A stretch of DNA of 6,050 nucleotides from Anaerolineales bacterium UBA6131 (GTDB lineage Bacteria; Chloroflexota; Anaerolineae; UBA2200), in NCBI GenBank assembly GCA_002435875.1, contig DIVN01000240.1, positions 1 through 6,050 on the forward strand, in the 5' to 3' direction. The position numbers and the translations under genes are program-made. The first letter of the stretch is position 1; every line of letters begins with the position of its first letter. The notes beneath the pieces were generated by a model. It was not told the DNA's origin. It did no database searches and was given only the letters and a program-made list of their open reading frames with translations. This document shows, piece after piece, positions 1 to 6,050 of this stretch.

Positions 1-773
1 AAGAAGAGGGCGAGGCGTGCAGCGGGCTCGATCTGCGTCGTGAGCATGGTCTCCTGCAGGCCGAGCGCACGGATCAGATCGCGGCTGAATCCCAGCCAAT
101 CCTTGTCCGGATAGACCAGGTGCTGCGCATTCCAGTTGCCCACGGCGCCATTCAGCTTGCCACCCAGGCGCAGGTCCACGATCTGCTCGATGCAAAAGGC
201 AGCGCGGTCGGCAAAGACGGCCAGTTCTTTGCCCAACGTGGTGGGCACGGCAACCTGCCCATGCGTGCGAGCCAGCATCACCGTGGCCGCGTGCTCGCGC
301 GCAGCATCCAGCAGCAGGCGGAGAACAGCGCCATGCGCAGGCAAGAGCACTTCGCGCCAGGCGTCTGTCAGCGCCACTGCGTAGGCAAGGTTGTCCACGT
401 CCTCGCTGGTCAGGCCCCAATGGACCCATGGCAGCAGATCGCTTCTGCCAGTATCCTGTAAGCGCTCGCGTACGAGCATCTCCACGGCCTTGACGTCGTG
501 GCGCGTCTTGCGCTCGATCTCATGCAGGCGCTCAAGGTCCGCCCGGCCTAGCCCTTGCGCCCAGGCCAGTAAGCCATCGCGCTCGGCGCTGCTCAAGGCT
601 CCAACACCCAGAAAGGGAAGCAGAGCATCCAGATAGCGGACCTCGATCCAGGCACGGTAGCGGTTGAGAGCCTCGTCCGAAAAGTAGCGGCGGAGCGGCC
701 GACACTGCTCGGCATAGCGTCCGTCGAGCGGCGACAGAGCCTCCATCGACTGGTTGGCGCGCGAGTCGTCCAT
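1..773 (-). CDS. purB: Adenylosuccinate lyase, N-terminal 257 residues (3' end outside window)
   Basis: PurB catalyses two fumarate eliminations in purine synthesis: SAICAR to AICAR, and adenylosuccinate to AMP. It is a cytosolic homotetramer of the fumarase/aspartase superfamily. I translated the reverse complement and found an unbroken frame to the window edge. Visible motifs are SPLDGRY (residues 14-20, the N-terminal signature of the E. coli-type enzyme), RHDVKAVE (91-98), TSED (122-125), ARTHGQ (168-173, with His171 matching the catalytic histidine region), KLNGAVGN (206-213) and TTQIEP (245-250). The family is about 430-460 residues, so roughly the last 40 percent is missing. The ATG at 773 lies 4 nt after the upstream flavoprotein stop, with a weak GGAA at 786-783. 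An in-frame GTG at 776 and an ATG at 746 (giving MEALSPLDGRY) are alternatives; the 746 ATG has no visible ribosome site. The family call is very secure; the exact start is less so. Confidence 0.96.
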   Translation of the reverse strand, partial: MDDSRANQSMEALSPLDGRYAEQCRPLRRYFSDEALNRYRAWIEVRYLDALLPFLGVGALSSAERDGLLAWAQGLGRADLERLHEIERKTRHDVKAVEMLVRERLQDTGRSDLLPWVHWGLTSEDVDNLAYAVALTDAWREVLLPAHGAVLRLLLDAAREHAATVMLARTHGQVAVPTTLGKELAVFADRAAFCIEQIVDLRLGGKLNGAVGNWNAQHLVYPDKDWLGFSRDLIRALGLQETMLTTQIEPAARLALF

Positions 774-777
774 CACA

Positions 778-2136
778 TCAGTTTCCGGCGCGCTCGAGAA
801 TGCGCCTCGCGGCAATAACACCAGTTGCGGCAGCGCCCACGATGTTGCCGGAAACACCGGCGCCATCCCCGGCGATAAACACATTGTGCACCTGGGTTTC
901 CAGGTATTGGTCTGTCTTGGGTCGGCAGGAATGGAACTTGACCTCTGGCGCATAGAGCAGCGTTGAGTCCGAGACAACGCCGGGGATCAACTGGTCGAGT
1001 CGCTGCAGGCCTTCCAGCAAGTTGACCACCACGCGGTGCGGCAGAGCCATGCCGATATCGCCAGGGGTGGCGTCAGGCATGGTCGGATTGACGTAGCCTT
1101 TGCTCAGGCGCCCCCAGGTGCTGCGGCGATAGCGGCGAAAGTCGGCGTAGCGCTGCAGTAGCGGTTTTCCAGCACCAATAGTATTGGCCAGCTTGGCGAT
1201 GCTTTCGCCGTAAGCAATGGTATTGGTAATGGGCTCGGAGAGAGAGATCTTGTTGAGCAGCGCAAAGTTGCTGTTGGCAGAGTGGCGGCTCTTGTAGGCA
1301 TGCCCATTGACGCAGACGAACTCCTTGTAGTCTTCCCTGACGACGAACCCAGAGGGGTTGGTGCAAAAGGTGCGCAATTGGTCATCGTACGACTGCGAGT
1401 AGAGAAAGATCGCAGGATCGTACATGATGTCCGTGATGCCCTCAAGGATCTCTTCTGCAAGTTCGACGCGCACGCCAACCTCGATAGGTTGGTAAGCCAG
1501 ATCCCCACCGAGCGCACTCATCTGATCGGCTAGCCACTGGTTTGCCGAGCGGCCGGGCGCCAGCAGCAGGTAGTGTGAGGTGATCTCGCCGTGCGGCGTC
1601 GTCGTGACGGAGATGCCATCGTTGTTGTGCGACGATACGCCTTCGACGACGGTCTTGCTCAGTAGCTCGACGCCCGCATCCGTCAAGAAGGTCTGCATCT
1701 GCTCCATGTAGCCGGGTAGGCGGTCGGAACCCAGGTGTTTCTGCTTGACGAGCATGAGATCCATGCCCAGCTTCTTGGCCCTCGAACGCAGCTCCTTGGC
1801 GGCCGCCATGTCGCTGGGATAACTCTTGCCAGTCATGCCAAACTGAGCAAAGGCTTCCTCAAGGTAGTCAATCAATACCTGCGCCTCGGCCAGTGGCAAG
1901 AACTCGGTCAAGTCGGTCTTGCCTCGACGCGGGGTAAAGTTGAGCTTGCCGTCTGAATGAAGACCGGCACCGCCAACGCCAAACAGGATTTCCCTGTCCA
2001 CCATACGTTGAGCGACGTTCCCGCCTCGGTCGATCAGGGCAATGTCGCGAAAGCCATGCTTCACTAGCTCATAGCAGGCAAAAAGGCCCGCGGGCCCTGC
2101 GCCGACCACGATCACCTCATAACGCTGTCTGGGCAT
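778..2136 (-). CDS. FAD-dependent oxidoreductase of the COG2509 type, substrate unknown
   Basis: This is a 452-residue flavoprotein, probably cytosolic, with no signal peptide or membrane segment visible. The N-terminus has a Rossmann dinucleotide site: GAGPAG at residues 12-17, followed by Asp36 at the end of the second strand, as expected for FAD ribose binding. Next come FGVGGAGLHSDGKLN (52-66), LAPGRS (192-197), a cysteine-containing FCTNPSGFVV (257-266) and the C-terminal FAD-closing segment GDGAGVSGNIVGAAATG (423-439). The GGAG..SDGKL block and the GDGAG..GN end are what I associate with uncharacterised FAD-dependent dehydrogenases (COG2509). There is no long N-terminal extension of the kind some members carry. 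The ATG at 2136 is preceded by AAAGGAAG (2148-2141) at good spacing. The gene sits between purH (53 nt upstream) and purB (4 nt downstream), so it is very likely cotranscribed with purine genes. Neither the reaction nor the electron acceptor can be read from the sequence. Confidence 0.9.
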   Translation of the reverse strand: MPRQRYEVIVVGAGPAGLFACYELVKHGFRDIALIDRGGNVAQRMVDREILFGVGGAGLHSDGKLNFTPRRGKTDLTEFLPLAEAQVLIDYLEEAFAQFGMTGKSYPSDMAAAKELRSRAKKLGMDLMLVKQKHLGSDRLPGYMEQMQTFLTDAGVELLSKTVVEGVSSHNNDGISVTTTPHGEITSHYLLLAPGRSANQWLADQMSALGGDLAYQPIEVGVRVELAEEILEGITDIMYDPAIFLYSQSYDDQLRTFCTNPSGFVVREDYKEFVCVNGHAYKSRHSANSNFALLNKISLSEPITNTIAYGESIAKLANTIGAGKPLLQRYADFRRYRRSTWGRLSKGYVNPTMPDATPGDIGMALPHRVVVNLLEGLQRLDQLIPGVVSDSTLLYAPEVKFHSCRPKTDQYLETQVHNVFIAGDGAGVSGNIVGAAATGVIAARRILERAGN

Positions 2137-2189
2137 GGTACTTCCTTTCGGTAACAGTATGCTGCATGAAACACAACGGAACGTGAGTG
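2137..2189 (-). other. Short intergenic gap purH-flavoprotein, no terminator seen
   Basis: This 53-nt gap is the longest in the window. It holds the ribosome site AAAGGAAG (2148-2141) for the flavoprotein gene and a tiny 9-nt palindrome, ATGCAGCAT (2167-2159), too short to act as a terminator. No convincing promoter was found, though a weak internal one cannot be excluded by eye. Confidence 0.55.
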
Positions 2190-3704
2190 CTAATGGCGAA
2201 AATGCCTCACCCCGGTAAAGTACATGGCCAGGCCAAGCTCATCGGCAGCGGCGATGACATCCTTGTCGTGGATGGAGCCACCCGGCTGCACGACCGCCGT
2301 CACCCCAGCGCGGCCGGCCTCCTCCAGGCCGTCCGCGAACGGGAAGAAGGCGTCTGAGGCGAGCACGGCGCTGCGGGCGCGATCGCCCGCTTTGGCTATC
2401 GCGGTCTTGACCGAGTCCACGCGGCTGGGCTGACCACCGCCAATGCCGACGGTATGCTCACCTTGGGCCAGCACAATGGCATTTGACTTGACATGGGCCA
2501 CAGCACGCCAGGCGAACTTGAGCGCCGCCAGCTCTTGTGGGCTGGCTGCGCGACGCGTAACCAGCTGCCACTCGGCCTGGTCGCCTGCATCGCGCTGCTG
2601 GACGAGATACCCGCCCAGAATGCTGCGTACTTCGAGCGTTGCCGCAGCGGCTTGGTCTACCGCCACAAGTCGACAGGCTTCTCGCCGCTGTAGCAGCTGC
2701 AGAGCGTCTGGAGTGAACGACGGAGCAACGATCGCTTCCACGAATAACTTGCCCAATGCCTGCACAGCTTCGTGGTCAAAGGGGCGGTTGCAGGCGACGA
2801 CACCGCCAAAAGCCGACACGGGGTCACTGGCCAGAGCCAGGGTCAGAGCTTGCTGTAGCTGGCCGTTTGAGGCAATGCCGCAGGGACTGAGATGCTTGAC
2901 GAACACCGCCGTCGGTCGTTCGAAGGATAATGCTGTCCACCAAGCAGCGTCCAGGTCGAGCAGATTGTTGTAGGAGAGCGCCTTGCCATGGAGCAAGCGG
3001 CCAGTTAAGGGTCCAATGTCGCGTCGCTCGGCATACAGCGCAGCCGATTGGTGAGGATTCTCGCCATACCGCATTTCCTGGACCTTGTGCAGGCCCAGCG
3101 CCAGGGTGTTGGGGAGTTGCTCACTGCCATCATCCAGGTATCGTTGGATGGCGGCATCGTATGTGGAGGTGTGCCGGAACACCTTGAGCGCCAATCTTCG
3201 GCGCAGGTCAAGGCTCACCTGGCCGTGGCTGCTCAGCTCTTGCAAGATAGGCTGGTAATCATCGGGGTCGCAGACGGCGGCGACGTGTTCAAAGTTCTTG
3301 GCCGCCGCGCGCAGGAGGGCCACGCCCCCAATGTCGATTGCTTCGATGGCATCGGCAAGGGCCAGGTTAGGGTCAGCAGTGAGAGCTTCGAACGGATAGA
3401 GGTTGACAGCCACCAGATCAATCTCGCCCCAACCGAACTGAGCCAACTGTTGACGGTCTTCCGCAGAGCGACGGGACAGGATGCCCCCGTGCACAGCAGG
3501 GTGCAGCGTCTTGACCCTGCCGCCCAGGATCTCCGGAGCGCCGGTGAGCTGCTCGACGGAGGTCACAGCCAGGCCAGCGTCGCGCAAGGCCAGGGCCGTC
3601 CCTCCGCTTGCGTACAGTTTGACCCCCATCTGCAGCAAAGAACGTGCAAAATCGACGATGCCGCGCTTATCGGACACGCTCAACAAAGCACTTGAAACTT
3701 GCAT
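2190..3704 (-). CDS. purH: Bifunctional AICAR formyltransferase / IMP cyclohydrolase
   Basis: PurH performs the last two steps of IMP synthesis in the cytosol: AICAR plus 10-formyl-THF gives FAICAR, which is then cyclised to IMP. At 504 residues it is full length (family about 500-530). The N-terminal MGS-like cyclohydrolase domain shows SDKRG (11-15), SGGT (33-36), GRVKTLHPAVHGGIL (62-76) and IDIGGVALLRAAAKN (123-137). The formyltransferase domain shows RYGENPHQ (212-219), SYNNLLDLDAA (244-254), VKHLSPCG (269-276, containing the catalytic Lys-His pair), SAFGGVVACNR (297-307), GIGGGQPSRVDS (420-431), QPGGSIHD (473-480) and the typical C-terminal RHFRH. All expected catalytic segments are present. 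The ATG at 3704 follows a strong AGGAGG (3720-3715) with a 10-nt spacer. The gene starts 37 nt after the HAD gene and has its own good ribosome site, so it is cotranscribed but translated independently. It consumes the AICAR made by HisF and PurB, both encoded nearby. Confidence 0.98.
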   Translation of the reverse strand: MQVSSALLSVSDKRGIVDFARSLLQMGVKLYASGGTALALRDAGLAVTSVEQLTGAPEILGGRVKTLHPAVHGGILSRRSAEDRQQLAQFGWGEIDLVAVNLYPFEALTADPNLALADAIEAIDIGGVALLRAAAKNFEHVAAVCDPDDYQPILQELSSHGQVSLDLRRRLALKVFRHTSTYDAAIQRYLDDGSEQLPNTLALGLHKVQEMRYGENPHQSAALYAERRDIGPLTGRLLHGKALSYNNLLDLDAAWWTALSFERPTAVFVKHLSPCGIASNGQLQQALTLALASDPVSAFGGVVACNRPFDHEAVQALGKLFVEAIVAPSFTPDALQLLQRREACRLVAVDQAAAATLEVRSILGGYLVQQRDAGDQAEWQLVTRRAASPQELAALKFAWRAVAHVKSNAIVLAQGEHTVGIGGGQPSRVDSVKTAIAKAGDRARSAVLASDAFFPFADGLEEAGRAGVTAVVQPGGSIHDKDVIAAADELGLAMYFTGVRHFRH

Positions 3705-3741
3705 ACGGCACTAGCCTCCTGAGATGTTTTTCCTTCGACTG
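3705..3741 (-). other. Short intergenic gap HAD-purH with strong ribosome binding site
   Basis: This 37-nt gap holds AGGAGG (3720-3715) for purH. No hairpin followed by a T-run and no recognisable -35/-10 pair was found, so purH is read as continuing the same transcript. Confidence 0.6.
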
Positions 3742-4944
3742 TTATCCAGCGGTAGTCTGGTGCTGCGACAGATCGTCAAGCAGCGCCTGATCTACGTGTG
3801 CGTACACGCGGGCACCTACACCTTCCAGCGCGCGGGCCTTGGCGCTGCCAGATGGCGCGATGCCGTAGCCTTGACATGAGATCTCCATGCCTGCCTCTCG
3901 CAGCGCCCTCTCAGCCTGTTTGCAGGCAAGCAGCCCGTTGGTGGTGTCCTCAAAGACAGATACGGTCAGCGGAGGCAGGTTGCTCAGCGGTGGCTGCAAG
4001 TCTGCACACGCCGCCAACTGATGGGCAGCGTGAAGCGACGCGACCTTGTCGCCAGAGCAGGCAGCGGCAATGGCCGCCAGTCCATGTGCAGCGTGGGGCT
4101 TGATCAGGCGGCCAACATCGGCACCGGTCTCGGCGGCCAACCAGCGCAGGTCGCCAAAGCCGATGCAGGGCATTCGCTCCAAGCCCGTCAGCCGTCGCGC
4201 CAGCTCCGCCTCTGGCGAGTATCCCAGGCCAGCCGCAGATGCCCCAACCGGCGGCAGACTTGGACGCAGGGTCATCATACAGGCGCCCAGACCGTTGCCA
4301 AGCGCGGCCAAGAGCTTCTCGCGCAAACCACCACTGAGCAGCGGACGGTCAAAGCGCTCGATGTACGCCTCGCTCTCGAAATCTGGCGCCGAGCCATAGA
4401 TCTCTTGAATAAGAGCACTGCCCAACACAAGGTGCTGCATGACCCTCATGACGGGAGAGGTGCGGTATTCGAAGACACCTTCGAGCAGAGCGCCAAGCAG
4501 CGGCGTCAGACGCTCAGCTGACGCGGGTTGGTTTGGGAGGCTGCGTGCGGCACCCGCAAACAGGCGCATCGTCGCTTCGGGCGTGCGATCGTCAGGACGT
4601 CTGCTCCGCGACAGCTGTGCAGCCCAGGCTTGATAGTCGGGACGTTGCAGGGCCACGCGGTGCTCGCCGAGGAAACGCAATGCCTGCTCCCAATCCAGTG
4701 GCAGGTCTAGGTTCGGCTCCGCACGCATTCGCTCGATGAGCAACGCTGCCACACAGATTGCCCCCATGTGCCATTCGCTGGTGATGCCCTGTGCCTCGAA
4801 GAAGCGCACCTCAGGCTCAGTCGGCGACAGCTCGCCAAGACCCATCGTGCGAGAGAAATGAGCTACGGTGTCCTGCAACGCACGCAGGTACCCCCGCGTT
4901 TCCACAAGAACGCCATCGATGTCAAACAAGAGAACGTGTTTCAC
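3742..4944 (-). CDS. HAD-superfamily hydrolase with a very large cap region, substrate unknown
   Basis: This 400-residue protein has the four HAD motifs in order. Motif I is LLFDIDGVLVE, with nucleophile Asp8 and acid/base Asp10. A motif II candidate is ACMMTLRPS, with Thr225. Motif III is Lys282 in LIKPHAAHG. Motif IV is VFEDTTNG, with Glu332-Asp333. The second acidic residue at +2 of motif I points to a phosphatase or phosphomutase rather than a dehalogenase. About 210 residues lie between motifs I and II, far more than a usual C1 cap, and a further 55 separate motifs II and III. No signal peptide or membrane helix is evident. The start is GTG at 4944, sharing a GTGA overlap with the hisE stop; GGAG at 4959-4956 is a weakish ribosome site with an 11-nt spacer. 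Tight coupling to hisE suggests a role in histidine or AICAR metabolism, and histidinol-phosphate phosphatase is one candidate, but nothing in the sequence identifies the substrate. Confidence 0.85.
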   Translation of the reverse strand: MKHVLLFDIDGVLVETRGYLRALQDTVAHFSRTMGLGELSPTEPEVRFFEAQGITSEWHMGAICVAALLIERMRAEPNLDLPLDWEQALRFLGEHRVALQRPDYQAWAAQLSRSRRPDDRTPEATMRLFAGAARSLPNQPASAERLTPLLGALLEGVFEYRTSPVMRVMQHLVLGSALIQEIYGSAPDFESEAYIERFDRPLLSGGLREKLLAALGNGLGACMMTLRPSLPPVGASAAGLGYSPEAELARRLTGLERMPCIGFGDLRWLAAETGADVGRLIKPHAAHGLAAIAAACSGDKVASLHAAHQLAACADLQPPLSNLPPLTVSVFEDTTNGLLACKQAERALREAGMEISCQGYGIAPSGSAKARALEGVGARVYAHVDQALLDDLSQHQTTAG

Positions 4945-5225
4945 TTACGTCGTCGCTCCAGCTCATGGGCCACGTCCTCAGGCGAAAGCCCACGGGCGGC
5001 CATTAGCACAAGCACATGGTACATCAGATCGGCCAACTCCTCAACCAGGCGGACATTGCCTTGCGCTTTGGCCGCCAGGATCACTTCCACCGACTCTTCA
5101 CCGACTTTCTTCAGGATCTCGTCCTCGCCGGCCCGAAGCAGTTGTGCGGTGTAAGATCCAGGCTGCGGGTGCGCCTGTCGCTCACAGATGGTGGCGAAAA
5201 GGAAGTCGAGCGCGCTATCGGTCAA
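4941..5225 (-). CDS. hisE: Phosphoribosyl-ATP pyrophosphatase
   Basis: HisE hydrolyses phosphoribosyl-ATP to phosphoribosyl-AMP and pyrophosphate, the second step of histidine synthesis. It is a small all-helical, MazG-like protein. I place the start at the TTG at 5225, giving 94 residues, normal for the family. This TTG overlaps the hisI stop as TTGA and lies 5 nt after a perfect AGGAGG (5236-5231). An in-frame TTG at 5246 would add seven residues but would place the AGGAGG inside the coding region. Key segments are GSYTAQLLRAGEDEILKKVGEE (from residue 23), ESVEVILAAK (44-53) and EELADLMYHVLVLM (62-75), which hold the acidic metal-binding residues of the two helices. The stop overlaps the next gene's GTG start by 4 nt, so hisI, hisE and the HAD gene form a coupled series. 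HisE is separate from HisI here, unlike the HisIE fusion of enteric bacteria. Confidence 0.96.
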   Translation of the reverse strand: MTDSALDFLFATICERQAHPQPGSYTAQLLRAGEDEILKKVGEESVEVILAAKAQGNVRLVEELADLMYHVLVLMAARGLSPEDVAHELERRRK

Positions 5226-5545
5226 GACATCCTCCTGTAGAAGCAACTGGTCGCCCCGGTATGACAGGCTGGGCCGGCTGGGTCGACTTTCAGTAGCAAT
5301 GTGTCGGCATCACAGTCGATCCAGATCTCTCGCACGCGCTGCACGTTGCCAGAGGTGGCACCCTTGTGCCACAGCTCCTTACGGCTGCGGCTCCAAAAGA
5401 CCGCCTCGCGCGTCTGCAAAGTCAATTGCAGGGACTCGGCATTCATCCAAGCCACCATCAGGACCTGCCCTGTTTGGGCATCTTGCACGACTGCGGGAAT
5501 CAAGCCATTGGCGTCAAAGCGCGCCGCCAACTCCTCAGTTGCCAT
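5222..5545 (-). CDS. hisI: Phosphoribosyl-AMP cyclohydrolase
   Basis: HisI opens the adenine ring of phosphoribosyl-AMP to form ProFAR, the third step of histidine synthesis; it is a zinc- and magnesium-dependent cytosolic dimer. Starting from the ATG at 5545 the protein is 107 residues. The family hallmarks are GLIPAVVQD (14-22), VAWMN (31-35), WHKGATSGNVQRV (59-71), the metal-binding Asp77, Asp79 and Asp81 in DCDAD, and the zinc cysteines Cys78, Cys94 and Cys101. An in-frame GTG at 5557 would add four residues (MRAP), but only the ATG has a well-spaced AGGTGA (5559-5554). The gene overlaps the hisF stop by 11 nt, and its own stop is shared with the hisE start. It has no HisE domain, so it is the monofunctional form. 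Confidence 0.97.
   Translation of the reverse strand: MATEELAARFDANGLIPAVVQDAQTGQVLMVAWMNAESLQLTLQTREAVFWSRSRKELWHKGATSGNVQRVREIWIDCDADTLLLKVDPAGPACHTGATSCFYRRMS
5231..5236 (-). promoter_or_regulatory. Ribosome binding site that fixes the hisE start
   Basis: On the minus strand this reads AGGAGG, a perfect Shine-Dalgarno core inside the last codons of hisI. It is followed by a 5-nt spacer and TTG at 5225. It supports a TTG start for hisE that overlaps the hisI stop as TTGA. It also argues against the longer in-frame TTG at 5246, whose coding sequence would contain this site. Confidence 0.85.
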
Positions 5546-6050
5546 TGGCGCCCTCACCTTTTCTGACCGGGATACCTCGCTGGGTCAAGAACTCCTTCAC
5601 CTGACCTACTGTCAGTACGCGGTCATGGAACAAGGAGGCGGCAAGGGCTGCGTCAGCTTTGCCGGCGGTCAGCACCTCGGCAAAGTGCTCGAGCTTGCCC
5701 GCGCCCCCACTGGCAATCACCGGCACGCTGACGGCTTCCGACACGCGCCGGGTCAACTCGAGGTCATATCCGGCCAGCGTACCGTCGGCGTCCATGCTCG
5801 TCAACAGAACCTCGCCGGCGCCCAGCTCCACTGCGCGCTGCACCCACTCCACCGCGTCCAGGCCAGTCGGCTCGCGCCCCCCAGCGACGTACACTTCCCA
5901 ACGGGGAGGCTGCTCCTCGTGATTGCGGCCATTCCCGGCAGGAACGCGACGAGCATCGATGGCAATGATAATGCACTGGCTGCCAAAGCGTTCCGCAGCC
6001 GCGGTGAGCAGTTCTGGGTTCTTGACCGCGGCAGAATTGACGCTGACCTT
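5535..6050 (-). CDS. hisF: Imidazole glycerol phosphate synthase cyclase subunit, C-terminal 171 residues (5' end outside window)
   Basis: HisF is the (beta/alpha)8-barrel cyclase that, with the glutaminase HisH, converts PRFAR and ammonia to imidazole glycerol phosphate and AICAR. The frame is open to the right edge and the start lies beyond base 6050. Visible motifs, numbered from the first codon in the window, are KVSVNSAAVKNP (1-12), FGSQCIIIAIDA (22-33, with the catalytic general-base Asp at 32), GGREPTGLDAVEWV (57-70), the phosphate-site region EVLLTSMDADGT, IASGGAGKLEHF, and ADAALAASLFHD near the end. The remaining part of about 80 residues, including the first catalytic Asp, is not visible. 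After AIDARR there is a polar, proline-rich loop (residues 37-50) that looks slightly longer than usual, and the common H/N before GGR is Ala. The gene overlaps hisI by 11 nt. Confidence 0.97.
   Translation of the reverse strand, partial: KVSVNSAAVKNPELLTAAAERFGSQCIIIAIDARRVPAGNGRNHEEQPPRWEVYVAGGREPTGLDAVEWVQRAVELGAGEVLLTSMDADGTLAGYDLELTRRVSEAVSVPVIASGGAGKLEHFAEVLTAGKADAALAASLFHDRVLTVGQVKEFLTQRGIPVRKGEGANGN
5554..5559 (-). promoter_or_regulatory. Ribosome binding site favouring the ATG start of hisI
   Basis: The minus strand reads AGGTGA, matching the 3' half of the extended Shine-Dalgarno consensus, 8 nt before the ATG at 5545. It lies inside the last codons of hisF. The competing in-frame GTG at 5557 falls within this same site and has no good ribosome site of its own. 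Confidence 0.65.

Noticed and set aside
120..461. Plus-strand open frames opposite purB
   Set aside because: The minus strand here encodes continuous PurB sequence including ARTHGQ and KLNGAVGN, so these are shadow frames.
2159..2167. A 9-nt palindrome (ATGCAGCAT) in the purH-flavoprotein gap, considered as a terminator or operator
   Set aside because: The stem is only 4 bp with no following T-run, and there is no second copy to suggest an operator.
3048..3695. A 215-codon open frame on the plus strand opposite purH
   Set aside because: It lies antisense to a gene with complete PurH motifs, has no recognisable domain, and is typical of spurious antisense frames in GC-rich DNA.
3297..3705. 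Possible loss of function in PurH from sequence differences such as KHLSPCG instead of the bacterial KH.NPCG
   Set aside because: The catalytic Lys-His pair is retained, and a Ser at this position occurs in vertebrate PurH (KHVSPAG), so it is a tolerated change.
4021..4521. A 166-codon plus-strand open frame opposite the HAD gene
   Set aside because: It overlaps a coding region with intact HAD motifs on the other strand, and its composition is low-complexity Gln/Arg/Ala with no family resemblance.
1..6050. Search for CRISPR arrays, tRNAs, insertion sequences, phage genes or defence systems
   Set aside because: No regular repeats, inverted terminal repeats, tRNA-like folds or such proteins were seen; the window is filled by seven metabolic genes.

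Overview
The window is a compact block of bacterial housekeeping genes. All seven lie on the minus strand, so transcription runs from high to low coordinates. It is GC-rich and almost entirely coding. The phylum cannot be fixed from the sequence alone. Separate hisI and hisE genes, an SPLDGRY-type PurB and a COG2509-type flavoprotein would suit a Chloroflexota-like or other non-enteric, GC-rich bacterium, but that is a weak guess.

In transcription order the genes are: the 3' part of hisF (5' end beyond base 6050), hisI, hisE, a 400-residue HAD-superfamily phosphatase-like gene of unknown substrate, purH, a 452-residue FAD-dependent oxidoreductase of unknown substrate, and the 5' two-thirds of... 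more cautiously, the first 257 codons of purB (3' end beyond base 1). The first four genes overlap one another by 4 to 11 bases (hisF/hisI, hisI/hisE, hisE/HAD), a strong sign of translational coupling. Short gaps follow: 37 nt before purH, 53 nt before the flavoprotein gene and 4 nt before purB. I see no terminator or convincing promoter in any gap, so one operon is the simplest reading. Its promoter would lie beyond the right edge. There is no gene-free stretch over 300 bases, and no RNA gene, mobile element, repeat array or CRISPR.

The three pathway blocks meet at one metabolite, AICAR (ZMP). HisF, with HisH, releases AICAR while making imidazole glycerol phosphate. PurB makes AICAR from SAICAR. 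PurH consumes AICAR to make IMP. HisI and HisE supply the histidine branch just upstream of HisF. The operon therefore looks organised around the histidine-purine junction. The HAD protein and the flavoprotein are the two members without an assigned step and are the most interesting items here. The HAD gene, fused translationally to hisE, is a candidate for a phosphatase such as histidinol-phosphate phosphatase, but this is inference only.
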